The notes: generated from the letters alone by a model not told the origin. A stretch of DNA of 64,000 bases from Caulobacter sp. X (GCF_002742635.1 NZ_PEGF01000002.1:930001-994000); one strand, 5' to 3'; shown: positions 1 to 9,374, counted from the stretch's first letter. A program made the numbers and translations.

Positions 1-2
1 CG

Positions 3-1697
3 GCCCTGGGGCAATGGGCGGAAGGCGCGCTTCTCCTCTTCCTATTCAGCATGGGTCATTCCCTGGAGCATTACGCCATGGGCCGGGCCCGCCGGGCGAT
101 CGAAGCCCTGGCCAAGCTGGCCCCCGAGCGGGCCACGGTTCGCCGCGACGGCAAGACAGAGGACGTCGCCGTCGAGGCCCTGGAGATCGGCGACATCATC
201 CTGGTGCGGCCCAACGAGCGCATCGCCGCCGACGGCGTCGTCGTAGCCGGCGACAGCAGCGTCAACCAGGCCCCGGTCACCGGCGAAAGCGTGCCGGTCG
301 ACAAGCGCGCCAGCGCCGATCGCGACCTCGACTTCGCCAAGGCCAGCGCCGAGTACCGGGTCTTCGCCGGCACCATCAATGGCGCGGGCGCGCTCGACAT
401 CCGCGTGGCCCGCAAGGCCGGCGAGAGCACCCTGGCCCGCGTCGTGCGCATGGTCGCCGAGGCCGAGGCCCAGCGTTCGCCCACCCAGCGCTTTACCGAC
501 CGGTTCGAGAAGGTCTTCGTGCCGGCCGTGCTGGTGCTGGTCGCGACCCTGATGCTGGCCTTCCTGGTGCTCGACGAGCCGTTCAGCCGCAGCTTCTACC
601 GCGCCATGGCGGTCCTGGTAGCCGCTAGCCCCTGCGCCCTGGCCATTTCGGTGCCCAGCGCCGTGCTCAGTGGCGTGGCCCGGGCAGGGCGCGGCGGCGT
701 CCTGGTCAAGGGCGGCGGTCCCCTGGAAAATCTCGGAACGCTGACCGCTCTGGCCTTCGACAAGACCGGCACCCTAACCGAGGGCAAGCCCAAGCTGACC
801 GATATCGTCCCTGCCGAAGGCGTCGATGAGGCCGAGCTGCTCGCCATCGCCGTGGCCGTCGAGGCGCTCAGCGACCACCCGCTGGCGGCCGCCGTGGTGC
901 GCGACGGGGAGGCCAAGCTGATCGGCCAGGCCCATCGTGAAGCCACCAACGTCAAGAGCCTGACAGGGCAGGGCATCCAGGCCCAGGTCGATGGCAAGGA
1001 CGTCGTGATCGGCAAGCCGGGCCTATTCGAAGGCGACCAGAAAGACCTGCCCGTATCGGTCTGGAGCGATGCCAAGCGCCTTGAAGCGCGCGGCCGGACA
1101 GTGGTCGTCGTCCGCTACGGTGATCGTTTTCTCGGCGTGCTGGGCCTGATGGACACCGCCCGCCCCGCGGCCCGCGACGTTATCGTTCGCCTTCGCTCGC
1201 TGGGGATCACCCGCATGATCATGCTGTCGGGCGACAACCAGTCGGTCGCCGATGCGATCGCCCGTGATCTGGGTCTCGACGAAGCCCGCGGCGGCCTGAT
1301 GCCGGAGGACAAGGTCGAGACCATCAAGGCCCTGCGCCAGCACTACGGCAAGGCCGCGATGGTCGGCGACGGGGTCAATGACGCCCCGGCCATGGCCAAC
1401 GCCACCGTCGGCATCGCCATGGGCGCGGCCGGCTCGGACGTGGCGCTGGAAACCGCCGACGTCGCGCTGATGGCCGATGACCTGACCCATCTGCCGTTCG
1501 CCGTGGGCCTTAGCCGCAAGACCAGCGCCATCATCCGCCAGAACCTGTGGGTCAGCCTGGGCATGGTCGCGGTGCTGATCCCAGCGACCCTGTTTGGCCT
1601 GAAGATCGGCGAGGCGGTGATCTTCCACGAGGGCTCGACCCTTCTGGTGGTGGCCAACGCGCTGCGGTTGCTCGCCTACAAGGACCGCCAGGCATGA
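3..1697 (+). CDS. P1B-4-type heavy-metal P-type ATPase (5' partial)
   Basis: The open frame runs in from the left edge, so the N-terminus and first membrane helices are missing. The first visible ATG (51) lies inside a helix that is already open upstream, so it is not the start. Seen: actuator TGES, the membrane motif Ser-Pro-Cys (627-635), the phosphorylation motif DKTGTLT (759-779), a phosphatase-type MLSGDN and the hinge [12 protein letters not shown] instead of CPC is the mark of the P1B-4 subgroup (CoaT/CtpD/CzcP), which exports Co, Zn, Cd or Fe. It reads into three tightly coupled small genes and lies just upstream of the czc operon, which fits divalent-metal export from the cytoplasm. 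Exact metal unknown. Confidence 0.92.
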   Translation, partial: ALGQWAEGALLLFLFSMGHSLEHYAMGRARRAIEALAKLAPERATVRRDGKTEDVAVEALEIGDIILVRPNERIAADGVVVAGDSSVNQAPVTGESVPVDKRASADRDLDFAKASAEYRVFAGTINGAGALDIRVARKAGESTLARVVRMVAEAEAQRSPTQRFTDRFEKVFVPAVLVLVATLMLAFLVLDEPFSRSFYRAMAVLVAASPCALAISVPSAVLSGVARAGRGGVLVKGGGPLENLGTLTALAFDKTGTLTEGKPKLTDIVPAEGVDEAELLAIAVAVEALSDHPLAAAVVRDGEAKLIGQAHREATNVKSLTGQGIQAQVDGKDVVIGKPGLFEGDQKDLPVSVWSDAKRLEARGRTVVVVRYGDRFLGVLGLMDTARPAARDVIVRLRSLGITRMIMLSGDNQSVADAIARDLGLDEARGGLMPEDKVETIKALRQHYGKAAMVGDGVNDAPAMANATVGIAMGAAGSDVALETADVALMADDLTHLPFAVGLSRKTSAIIRQNLWVSLGMVAVLIPATLFGLKIGEAVIFHEGSTLLVVANALRLLAYKDRQA

Positions 1698-1837
1698 ATG
1701 GCGAAGAACCTCGCACCGAAGCGTCGGACTGGGCCCGCCGATCGGCCCGCCGTGCGATAATGGCCCTGGCTGCGGCGATGCTTCTGCTCGTCATGTCGAT
1801 TGGGGTTTTGGCGATCGACCTGGAGCATCGAACATGA
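1694..1837 (+). CDS. Small single-span membrane protein, 47 aa
   Basis: The ATG overlaps the ATPase stop (ATGA) and the stop overlaps the next ATG (ACATGA), so it is translationally coupled on both sides. It has a charged N-terminus with an RRSARR stretch, one hydrophobic helix (about residues 20-40, rich in Ala/Leu/Met/Val) and a short tail. No family recognised. By position it could be an accessory of the ATPase; that is inference. The coupling and the helix are the support. Confidence 0.6.
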   Translation: MNGEEPRTEASDWARRSARRAIMALAAAMLLLVMSIGVLAIDLEHRT

Positions 1838-2286
1838 ACCGACAACACTTGCGCCACCTAGGCGGAAAAGGAATTGGGCTTCTGATCCTGGCCTTTTCGG
1901 GCGGGGCTACTGCAGACACGATCGAAAAGCCCATCGTGCTCAACACTCAGCGGGGCTTCGCACTTGAGTCGGTCCGCGCCATCGCCGAAGGTGAGGGGGT
2001 CCGTTTCCATGGCGCGATCTGTCGACGGTCCATAGGATCCTCGCCGCGGATCATCCGAGCGGATCGTCTTGACGCGGGTGGAAACGTCATCAGCACGGCG
2101 ACGCGTGTCCTGTGGGGCCTGCGTGGGCGCGAGCGCCATTGCATTTTCTTCGACCTGCCGACCCCCGGCCCGGTCATGTCAGGCGAGCAGTTTCGGGTCT
2201 GTACGCTTTCCACCAACCGTCCGTGCCCGCAGCCTGTCTCGGCTGCATCGAGCTCAAGCGAGATGGCGACGAAAGGCCGCCCATGA
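1834..2286 (+). CDS. Secreted hypothetical protein, 150 aa
   Basis: It starts in the stop codon of the small membrane gene and ends in an ATGA overlap with the SRPBCC gene. The N-terminus looks like a signal peptide (hydrophobic stretch at residues 13-25 ending GGATA-D). The mature part has four cysteines, two of them near CRRSIG and ERHCIFF, and a Ser-rich tail. I do not recognise the family. The position in a chain of coupled genes behind a metal ATPase suggests a periplasmic accessory role, unproven. Confidence 0.6.
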   Translation: MNRQHLRHLGGKGIGLLILAFSGGATADTIEKPIVLNTQRGFALESVRAIAEGEGVRFHGAICRRSIGSSPRIIRADRLDAGGNVISTATRVLWGLRGRERHCIFFDLPTPGPVMSGEQFRVCTLSTNRPCPQPVSAASSSSEMATKGRP

Positions 2287-2747
2287 TCATTGAATCTGAG
2301 ATCGATATCGCCGCCCCCCCCACTAAGGTCTGGCGAACCTTGTCGGAGTTCGGTGGCTACCCGCGTTGGCATCCTCATTGGGAAATCGACGGCGTCCCCA
2401 TTCGGGGCGCCAGCGTCTACATCCGTATCGGCTCCAATCCGGAAAAGCGTCTGAGGGTCAGGGCTCGGGTCATTGGCATGGCGCCAGGCGAGGAGATCGC
2501 CTTCCAGTCCGGTCCATTCTTCGCGCGATCGTATGAATACTTCCACCTGGAGCGCAGCGCGCGCGGCACGCTGCTTCGCCACACCAACAAGATAACCGGC
2601 CTAGCGGCGCTGCAGTTCAAGTTTAAGGCCGAGCGCGAAAAGTTGATCAGAATCTATAGCTTCCGCCTGGACGCTCTTTCGAAATACGTGACCACCAGCA
2701 CGCCGCTGCGAGCGGTGACACGGGCCCGTCCGCGAACTCGGATCTAA
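2283..2747 (+). CDS. SRPBCC (START/Bet v1-fold) family protein
   Basis: The ATG at 2283 overlaps the previous stop and is chosen for that reason. The protein (154 aa) opens with the family's usual ESEIDIAAPPTKVW strand, then FGGYPRWHP, and has the GEEIAFQSGP and TLLRHTNK strands expected of a polyketide-cyclase/dehydrase-like hydrophobic-cavity protein. The C-terminal long helix is present (residues about 110-140). Last gene of the ATPase chain. Ligand and role unknown. A second, unrelated-looking SRPBCC gene lies at 57.7 kb. Confidence 0.75.
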   Translation: MIIESEIDIAAPPTKVWRTLSEFGGYPRWHPHWEIDGVPIRGASVYIRIGSNPEKRLRVRARVIGMAPGEEIAFQSGPFFARSYEYFHLERSARGTLLRHTNKITGLAALQFKFKAEREKLIRIYSFRLDALSKYVTTSTPLRAVTRARPRTRI

Positions 2748-2831
2748 CTCTCACTGCCGCGCTGATGCGCCACGCCAAGTGTATCTTGTAACGTATTTCC
2801 TCGACGCATCACGGACGCTATAGGCCCTTAC

Positions 2832-3197
2832 ATGTTCGATGTGGCGACATGGCTGAAAACCTGGACGGGAGCGCTTCTAGCGTGCCTGCTGGTGCTCGCC
2901 GTAGCTGCGCCATCATTGCGTTCAGGCTTATGCTCGGCCGACTCCCTGTCGAGCAAGAAGACGAGCGCCGTCGCCGAGGCCACGACCTTTGCCCAGGCCA
3001 ATGACCAGGATCCCGCAGACCTGGCCGACGGCGAGGTCTGCGGGATTGGCCATTGCCATCATTCTCCGTCGCTGATCGGGCTCGCCACGGCCGGGCAGAC
3101 CTACGTCTCCGTCACGCGCATCCGTCTGACTCCAGCGCCGCCCCACATGCCGCTCTCGCGCATGCCGGACGGCCCCAACGAGCCCCCTCGAGCCTGA
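2832..3197 (+). CDS. CzcI-like small periplasmic Cys/His protein
   Basis: 121 aa with a hydrophobic N-terminal signal (residues 12-28), a CGIGHCHH metal-ligand cluster in the middle, and a Pro-rich end with PDGPNEPPRA. It sits 59 bp upstream of czcC. The layout (signal, Cys/His centre, Pro/Asp tail, position before a czc operon) resembles CzcI of Cupriavidus, a small regulator of Czc; this is analogy rather than a sequence match I can verify. Similar proteins occur at 13.2 and 21.9 kb in this window. Confidence 0.65.
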   Translation: MFDVATWLKTWTGALLACLLVLAVAAPSLRSGLCSADSLSSKKTSAVAEATTFAQANDQDPADLADGEVCGIGHCHHSPSLIGLATAGQTYVSVTRIRLTPAPPHMPLSRMPDGPNEPPRA

Positions 3198-3256
3198 CCC
3201 TGGCCGCGCCCTCGCGCGCGTAATCGCCTTCGTCAGTTCTCACATAGGGACCTCTC

Positions 3257-4489
3257 ATGCATTCCCGCTATGCTCGGTCCGCCGCCATTTTCGGCGCGGT
3301 CCTGGCGCTTGCCGGCAGCGGCGCGCTTTCGCGCGCGCTCGCTGAGCCGCTCACCCTGGACGCCGCTATCATGCGCGCCCAGACCCAGTCACCGCTTGTC
3401 ACGGCAGCCGAAGCCTCGGTGAAAGCGGCTGAGGGCCGCGCTCGCCAAGCCGACCTGATGCCAAACCCTGAAGCCGGCCTCCAATCGGAGAACTTCGCCG
3501 GTTCGGGCCCCTATGGCCGCTTCGGCGCAGCCGAAACCACGGCCACCATCAGCCAGCGCCTGGAGCTGGGCGGCAAGCGTCGCACCCGCGCCGCCGCCGC
3601 CAACGCCGAGGTCGACGCCGCCCGGATCGGCTTCGTCATCGCCAAGGCCGACCTCACCCAAGAAGTCAGCGTCCGTTATGCCGAAGCCCTCGCGGCGCAG
3701 GATCGTCTGGCCCTGGCCCGAGAGACGGCCACCCGCGCCGAAGGCCTTTCCAAGGTCGCCGGCACGTTGGTCGAAGCCGGTCGCGAGCCGCCCCTGCGGG
3801 CGTTGCGGGCTGAGGCGGCCAGCCGTGAGGCCGCCGCCGCCGTCATTGCCGCCGAGGCCGAGGCCGCAGCCGCGCGCCGCGCTCTAGTAACCCTCTGGGG
3901 CGATGCGGCCGAGACCATCGAGCTGGTGCGGTCCCCGCAGCCGGCGACGCCGGTGATGGCCACGATCGATCCCGGCGAAACCCTGGATGTGCGCCAAGCG
4001 CGCGCCCAGCTGGAGACCGCCCGGGCGGTGATCGATCGCGAACGCGCCGCTGGTCGTCCGGACCTCACCGTCCAGGCCGGGGTTCGGCGGTTCGAGCAGA
4101 CCGGGGACTCGGCGATGATCGTCGGCTTTACCGCCCCGATCCCAATCTCCAACCGCAACCAGGGTACCGTCGCGGCCGCCCGCGCGGACGCCACCGCGGC
4201 CGAGGCGCGCGAACGCCTGGCCCTGGCGCGCTCGGTTCGGGCCGTTCGGGACGGGGAGGCGGCATTGCGCGCCGCCACCGCCAGGCTGGAAGTGCTCGAC
4301 AGCAAGGTCGTGCCCCAGGCCCAGACCGCCGTCGACCTGGCGCGAGGCGGCTTCGAGGCGGGGAAATTCTCGCTGCTCGAAGTCCTAGACGCGCAAGCCG
4401 CCCTGACGACCGCCCGCACCGAACTCATCGCCGCGCGTCTCGACCGCGCCAAGGCGCTGGCCGCGCTCGAACGCGCCGCCGCCCAATAG
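3257..4489 (+). CDS. czcC: TolC-family outer-membrane channel of the Czc efflux system
   Basis: 410 aa, normal for CzcC. There is a signal peptide (cleavage near ALA-EP), then two long Ala/Glu/Arg-rich coiled-coil halves. Each half has the outer-membrane efflux protein pattern: an early NPEAGLQSEN beta part, then LELGGKRRTRAAAA, and near the end GGFEAGKFSLLEVLDAQ. It forms the outer duct of a tripartite RND pump. First structural gene of the operon, followed 11 bp later by czcB. Confidence 0.93.
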   Translation: MHSRYARSAAIFGAVLALAGSGALSRALAEPLTLDAAIMRAQTQSPLVTAAEASVKAAEGRARQADLMPNPEAGLQSENFAGSGPYGRFGAAETTATISQRLELGGKRRTRAAAANAEVDAARIGFVIAKADLTQEVSVRYAEALAAQDRLALARETATRAEGLSKVAGTLVEAGREPPLRALRAEAASREAAAAVIAAEAEAAAARRALVTLWGDAAETIELVRSPQPATPVMATIDPGETLDVRQARAQLETARAVIDRERAAGRPDLTVQAGVRRFEQTGDSAMIVGFTAPIPISNRNQGTVAAARADATAAEARERLALARSVRAVRDGEAALRAATARLEVLDSKVVPQAQTAVDLARGGFEAGKFSLLEVLDAQAALTTARTELIAARLDRAKALAALERAAAQ

Positions 4490-4500
4490 GAAAGCTCACC

Positions 4501-5679
4501 ATGAAATCCAACGATCGAAAGACCCTGCTGACGGCCGTGGCGGTCAGTAGCCTGCTGGCCGCTGGCGTCGGCGCGCTGGTCGGCAAGTCCCTGCTGTCTT
4601 CGCCGGCCAAGGACGCCCCCGCGGCCGAGGCCAAGGAAGACCACGCCGGCGAAAAGCCCCACGTGGGCATGACCGCCGATCGCATCGTCTCCGATGGCAT
4701 CCAACTGTTGACCCTCACCGGCGGCGGCCTCGACGCCGCCGTTTCGGCCCAGGCCACCGTGGTGGCCACGCCCAACGGCGCGGCGATCCTGGCGGCCCGC
4801 GCCGACGGGGCTATCGTCCGCATCAACAAGCGCCTGGGGGACCCCGTCGCCGCCGGTGAAGTGATCGCCGCCATAGAAAGCCGCGACGCCGCGGCCATCA
4901 GCGCCGACCGTAGCACCGCGGCCGCCAAGGCCGCTGCCGCCCGCCAGGCCCTGGTCCGCGAGCAGCGCCTGTTCGACGCCAAGATCACCGCTCGCCAGGA
5001 CCTCGAAGCCGCCCAGCGCGAGGCGGCCATCGCCGAGTCGGAGTTGCGCCGCGCCAGCGGCGCCAGCGCCGCCGCCGGCGTCAGCGGCAACGGTCGTACG
5101 TTGGCGGTCACCAGCCCGATCTCCGGCCGGATCACCGCCGCTAGCGCCACGCTCGGCGCCTATGTCACGGCCGGTTCCGAACTCTTCCGCGTCGCCGACC
5201 CGGGCCGCATCGAGATCCAGGCGGCCCTGCCGGTCGCCGACGCCCAGCGCGTCAAGCCAGGCGACACGGCCATCCTGGAGACCGCCAGCGGCTCGGTGAA
5301 CGCCACGGTGCGCAGCATCACGCCAGCCTTGGACGCCGAGAACCGCTCGGCTACCGCCGTGCTGGCCGTCAGCGGCCGCGCTCCGATGTTGACACCCGGC
5401 CAGGCCCTGCGCGCGCGGATCACCCCGCGCGGTCCGGCCGCCGGCCCAGAGGGTCGCATCTCCGCACCCGATGAAGCCGTCCAGACGGTCAATGGCGCGG
5501 AGGTCGTCTTCGTCCGCACCAAGGAGGGCTTCGAGCCGCGCCCGGTCCGGGTGGGCCGCCGCGGCGGCGGTCACGTCGAGATCCTCTCGGGCGTGCGCGC
5601 CGGCGAGCAGATCGCCGGCAAAGGCGCCTTCCTGCTCAAGGCCGAACTCGGCAAGGGGGAGGCGAGCCATGAGGACTAA
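4501..5679 (+). CDS. czcB: RND periplasmic adaptor (membrane fusion protein), Czc type
   Basis: 392 aa. An uncleaved or signal helix (residues 11-30) is followed by a His-containing linker (EDHAGEKPHVGMT), then the lipoyl/barrel-sandwich halves (IVRINKRLGDPV; ISGRITAASATLGAYV) flanking a helical hairpin, then beta-barrel and membrane-proximal domains ending in GKGAFLLKAELGKGE. It links CzcC to CzcA. The 3' end overlaps the next gene by 11 bp. Confidence 0.93.
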   Translation: MKSNDRKTLLTAVAVSSLLAAGVGALVGKSLLSSPAKDAPAAEAKEDHAGEKPHVGMTADRIVSDGIQLLTLTGGGLDAAVSAQATVVATPNGAAILAARADGAIVRINKRLGDPVAAGEVIAAIESRDAAAISADRSTAAAKAAAARQALVREQRLFDAKITARQDLEAAQREAAIAESELRRASGASAAAGVSGNGRTLAVTSPISGRITAASATLGAYVTAGSELFRVADPGRIEIQAALPVADAQRVKPGDTAILETASGSVNATVRSITPALDAENRSATAVLAVSGRAPMLTPGQALRARITPRGPAAGPEGRISAPDEAVQTVNGAEVVFVRTKEGFEPRPVRVGRRGGGHVEILSGVRAGEQIAGKGAFLLKAELGKGEASHED

Positions 5680-6088
5680 GGTCATCCTCGCCGTGGCCGC
5701 CCTGGCCGCGAGCTTCACCGCCTCGGCCGCCGTGGCCAAGGATAGCGTGACCATCGACCGCCTCGGCGGTCGGGAGGTCGAGATCATCACTGCCTCGGCG
5801 CGCGACACCGCAAGCGGTCTGCGTGTCTTTGGCCTGATCCGGCGCGCGTCTGGTGCAAGCCTGCCACCTGTCACCGCTCACCTCGACATCAGCGCCTACG
5901 ATCCTGACGGTCACTGGGCCATCACCGTGCCCACACGCCTGGCCGCGCTCAGTCCCCAGCGCATGGATCGCGAACCGGCTCGCTACGAGGCGACCTTGCC
6001 GCTGGTGCAGCGGGCGTCGGTGACCAGGCTGCAGGTCCGCTACGCCGCCAAACCACACGCCATGGAAACCGGCGAGGTGGCCCGATGA
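5669..6088 (+). CDS. Periplasmic protein encoded between czcB and czcA, 139 aa
   Basis: The ATG at 5669 lies within the end of czcB and the stop overlaps the czcA ATG (ATGA), so it is a built-in operon member. A clear signal peptide (MRTKVILAVAALAAS, cut near AVA-K) is followed by about 115 residues that look beta-rich. There are no Cys and few His. It is not a member of the standard CzcCBA set and I do not recognise the family. A periplasmic assembly or metal-handling partner of the pump is the simplest guess. Confidence 0.75.
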   Translation: MRTKVILAVAALAASFTASAAVAKDSVTIDRLGGREVEIITASARDTASGLRVFGLIRRASGASLPPVTAHLDISAYDPDGHWAITVPTRLAALSPQRMDREPARYEATLPLVQRASVTRLQVRYAAKPHAMETGEVAR

Positions 6089-9000
6089 TCGGCCGCATCC
6101 TCGACCTTTCCGTTCGCTTCCGCTGGGCGGTCATCGCTCTGGTCACGCTGGTCGCGGCCCTGGGCGTCTACAACCTCGTGCGCCTGCCGATCGACGCAGT
6201 GCCCGACATCACCAACAAGCAGGTGCAGATCAACACCGTCTCGGGGACCCTGGCCCCGGCCGAGGTGGAAAAGCTCGTCACCTTCCCGGTGGAGACGGCC
6301 ATGGCCGGCATCCCCGGTCTGGAGTCGACCCGCTCGATCTCACGCAACGGCTTTTCCCAGGTCACCATCGTCTTCAAGGAAAAGACCGACATCTACTTCG
6401 CCCGCCAGCAGGTGGCCGAGCGCCTGACCCAGGTGCGCCAAAGTCTGCCCGCCGGCGCCGAACCGGCCATGGGCCCAATCTCGTCGGGTCTCGGCGAGGT
6501 CCTGATGTGGACCGTGGCCTACGAGCATCCGGGCGGGAAGGGCGCCAAGGTCACCGACGGCGCCCCCGGTTGGCAAAGCGATGGAACCTACCTGACCTCT
6601 ACGGGCGAGCGACTGTCGGATTCCACAGCCCAGGCGGCCTTCCTGCGCGAAGTGCAAGACTGGATCGTGCGGCCCCAGATGCGTTCGGTCGCGGGCGTGG
6701 CCGGCGTCGACTCCATCGGCGGCTTCGAAAAGCAGTTCATCGTCCAGCCGGACGCTGTGCGCATGGCCTCGCTGGGCGTGTCGTTCAACGACCTGGCCAA
6801 GGCCCTGGAGGCGGCTAACCTCGCGGTCGGCGCCAACTTCGTCGAGAAGGGCGGGGAAGCCTTCCTCGTCCGCGCCGACGCCCGCGTGCGCACGGTCGAC
6901 GAGATCGCCAACGCCACGGTCGCCGCGCGCGAAGGCGTTTCGATCCGCGTCCGCGACGTCGCCGTGGTCAAGCTCGGCGGCGCCTTGCGCACCGGCGCGG
7001 CCTCGGAGAATGGCGAGGAGGTCGTGGTCGGCACCGTCCTGATGCTGACCGGCGAAAACAGCCGCACCGTGGCCGGCGCCTCGGCCGAGAAGCTGGCCGA
7101 GGTCACCAAGAGCCTGCCGCCCGGCATCAAGGTCCAGGTGGTCTACGACCGCTCCAAGCTGGTCGGCGCGACCATCAAGACGGTCGAGAAGAACCTGACC
7201 GAAGGCGCGCTGCTGGTCATCGTGGTGCTGTTCCTGCTGCTGGGTAACTTCCGCGCCGCCCTGATCACGGCCCTGGTCATCCCGCTGTCGATGCTGATCA
7301 CCGCGATCGGCATGAACAAGCTTGGCGTCTCGGGCAATCTGATGAGCCTGGGCGCGCTGGACTTTGGCCTGATCGTCGACGGCGCCGTCATCATCGTCGA
7401 GAACGCCCTGCGGCGCCTGGCCGAGCGCCAGCACCACGAGGGCCGTCTCCTGACCCTGTCGGAGCGTCTTGGCGAAACCCGTGAAGCCGCCCGCGAGATG
7501 ATCTCGCCCACCGTCTATGGCCAGGCGATCATCCTGTTGGTCTACGCCCCGCTGCTGACCTTCACCGGTGTCGAGGGCAAGACCTTCTCGCCGATGGCCA
7601 TCACCGTGATGCTGGCCCTGGCCGGCGCCTTCGTGCTGTCGCTGACCTTCATCCCGGCCATGATCGCCATCTTGATCAACGGCAAGGTGGCCGAGAAGGA
7701 AGTCGCGCCGGTCCGTTGGACCAAGTCCCGCTACGAACCGGCCCTGCGCAAGGTCGTGGCCAAGCCCTGGCCTGTGATTGGCGCGGCGGCCGGCATCTTC
7801 GTCGTCGCCGCAGTGACCTTCGGGTTCCTGGGCCGGGAGTTCACGCCTCAGCTCGACGAGAAGGACATGGCCGTCCAGGCCCTGCGCATCCCGTCGACCT
7901 CGCTGGAACAGTCTCTGCGCATGCAGCGGCGGATCGAGCGCGTCGTGGCAGGCTTCCCCGAAGTGGCCTTCGTCTACTCCAAGACCGGCACGGCCGAGGT
8001 CGCCAGCGACCCCATGCCGCCCAACGCCTCGGACGCCTTCATTATCCTCAAACCCCAGAAGGAATGGCCCAACAAGGGTGAGACCAAGGCCGAGCTGATC
8101 GGCCGTATCGAGAGCAAGCTGGAAGGCCTGACGGGCAACGCCTACGAGTTCAGCCAGCCGATCCAGATGCGCTTCAACGAGCTGATCGCCGGTGTGCGCG
8201 GCGATGTGGCCATCAAGGTCTATGGCGACGATCTCGATGCCATGAGCCGAACGGCCGAGGAGATCGCCACGGTCCTGCGGACGGTGAAGGGCGCGGCGGA
8301 CGTCAAGGTCGAGCAGACCTCTGGCTTCCCGACCCTCGACGTTCAGCTCGACCGCGACGCCATCGGCCGCCTGGGCCTGACGGTCGAAGAGGTCGCCGAC
8401 ACCCTGGCCGTGGCCATGGGCGGTCGCGAGGCCGGCCTGGTCTTCCAGGGCGACCGCCGCTTCGACGTGGTGGTCCGCCTGCCGGACGCCAGCCGCAACG
8501 ACCTGGACGCCGTCGGCGCCCTGCCGGTGATGCTGCCGGAACGGGCCGGTGGCGGGGCCCGCGCATCTGTGCCGCTGCGCGACGTGGCCAAGTTCTCCTA
8601 TTCGGAAGGCCTCAACCAGGTCAGCCGCGAGAACGGCAAGCGTCGCGTCGTCGTCCAGTCCAATGTTCGCGGCGCGGACCTGGGCTCGTTCGTCACGCAG
8701 GCCCAGCAGAAGGTCGATGCGCAGGTCAAGCTGCCGGCCGGCTCCTGGCTGGTCTGGGGTGGTCAGTACGAGAACCTTAAGGCTGCCCAAGGCCGCCTGG
8801 CGCTCGTGGTCCCGCTCTGCTTCCTGCTGATCTTCGGCCTGCTCTATATGGCCTTGGGTGGCATCGCGCCGGCCGCGGCCGTGTTCTCGGCCATTCCGCT
8901 GGCCTTGGCCGGTGGGGTGTTTGGCCTGGCGCTGCGGGGCATCCCGTTCTCGGTCTCGGCCGCCGTCGGCTTCATCGCGCTCTCGGGCGTGGCGGTGCTG

Positions 9001-9303
9001 AACGGCCTGGTGATGATGACGGCCATCCGACAGCGCCTGGCCACCGGCATGGCGCTGGAGAAGGCGATCATCGACGGGGCCATGGAACGCCTGCGGCCGG
9101 TGATGATGACCGGCCTCGTCGCGTCCCTGGGCTTCGTGCCCATGGCGCTGGCGACGGGCACCGGCGCGGAGGTCCAGCGCCCGCTGGCCACCGTCGTCAT
9201 CGGCGGCCTGATCACGGCCACGGCCCTGACCCTGTTCGTGCTGCCGGCCATCTGCCGGTTCGTCCTGCGCAAGGCCGAAATCCGGAGTCCTGAACACAGC
9301 TGA
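6085..9303 (+). CDS. czcA: Heavy-metal RND efflux pump, CzcA (HME1-like)
   Basis: 1072 aa, full length for the HME-RND family, with twelve membrane helices in the usual two-lobe layout. The motif DFGLIVDGAVIIVEN in TM4 carries the paired Asp residues and the Glu used for proton relay and is the form found in Zn/Co/Cd pumps, unlike the [13 protein letters not shown] form of CusA at 15.7 kb. Substrate therefore probably Zn, Co or Cd. Translation is coupled to the preceding gene, and a strong terminator follows 9 bp after the stop. Confidence 0.95.
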   Translation: MIGRILDLSVRFRWAVIALVTLVAALGVYNLVRLPIDAVPDITNKQVQINTVSGTLAPAEVEKLVTFPVETAMAGIPGLESTRSISRNGFSQVTIVFKEKTDIYFARQQVAERLTQVRQSLPAGAEPAMGPISSGLGEVLMWTVAYEHPGGKGAKVTDGAPGWQSDGTYLTSTGERLSDSTAQAAFLREVQDWIVRPQMRSVAGVAGVDSIGGFEKQFIVQPDAVRMASLGVSFNDLAKALEAANLAVGANFVEKGGEAFLVRADARVRTVDEIANATVAAREGVSIRVRDVAVVKLGGALRTGAASENGEEVVVGTVLMLTGENSRTVAGASAEKLAEVTKSLPPGIKVQVVYDRSKLVGATIKTVEKNLTEGALLVIVVLFLLLGNFRAALITALVIPLSMLITAIGMNKLGVSGNLMSLGALDFGLIVDGAVIIVENALRRLAERQHHEGRLLTLSERLGETREAAREMISPTVYGQAIILLVYAPLLTFTGVEGKTFSPMAITVMLALAGAFVLSLTFIPAMIAILINGKVAEKEVAPVRWTKSRYEPALRKVVAKPWPVIGAAAGIFVVAAVTFGFLGREFTPQLDEKDMAVQALRIPSTSLEQSLRMQRRIERVVAGFPEVAFVYSKTGTAEVASDPMPPNASDAFIILKPQKEWPNKGETKAELIGRIESKLEGLTGNAYEFSQPIQMRFNELIAGVRGDVAIKVYGDDLDAMSRTAEEIATVLRTVKGAADVKVEQTSGFPTLDVQLDRDAIGRLGLTVEEVADTLAVAMGGREAGLVFQGDRRFDVVVRLPDASRNDLDAVGALPVMLPERAGGGARASVPLRDVAKFSYSEGLNQVSRENGKRRVVVQSNVRGADLGSFVTQAQQKVDAQVKLPAGSWLVWGGQYENLKAAQGRLALVVPLCFLLIFGLLYMALGGIAPAAAVFSAIPLALAGGVFGLALRGIPFSVSAAVGFIALSGVAVLNGLVMMTAIRQRLATGMALEKAIIDGAMERLRPVMMTGLVASLGFVPMALATGTGAEVQRPLATVVIGGLITATALTLFVLPAICRFVLRKAEIRSPEHS

Positions 9304-9311
9304 GCCAAGGG

Positions 9312-9350
9312 CGGCGCGCCGAGCAGGTCTCGGCGCGCCGTCTTTTTCTT
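9312..9350 (+). terminator. Rho-independent terminator after czcA
   Basis: A perfect 12-bp stem (CGGCGCGCCGAG at 9312-9323 pairing with 9329-9340) has a 5-nt loop and is followed by TCTTTTTCTT. It ends the czc transcript and separates it from the flgC-like gene, whose ATG is 25 bp beyond. Confidence 0.9.
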
Positions 9351-9374
9351 CAAACCCAAGTCCGGAGACAGTCC

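Noticed and set aside
3676-5874. Very long - strand frame antisense to czcC and czcB
   Set aside because: High-GC shadow frame; the + strand genes have clear domains and the antisense translation is low-complexity.
6340-9297. 985-codon - strand frame antisense to czcA
   Set aside because: Gln/Asp/His/Gly-rich translation typical of an antisense shadow, no domains.
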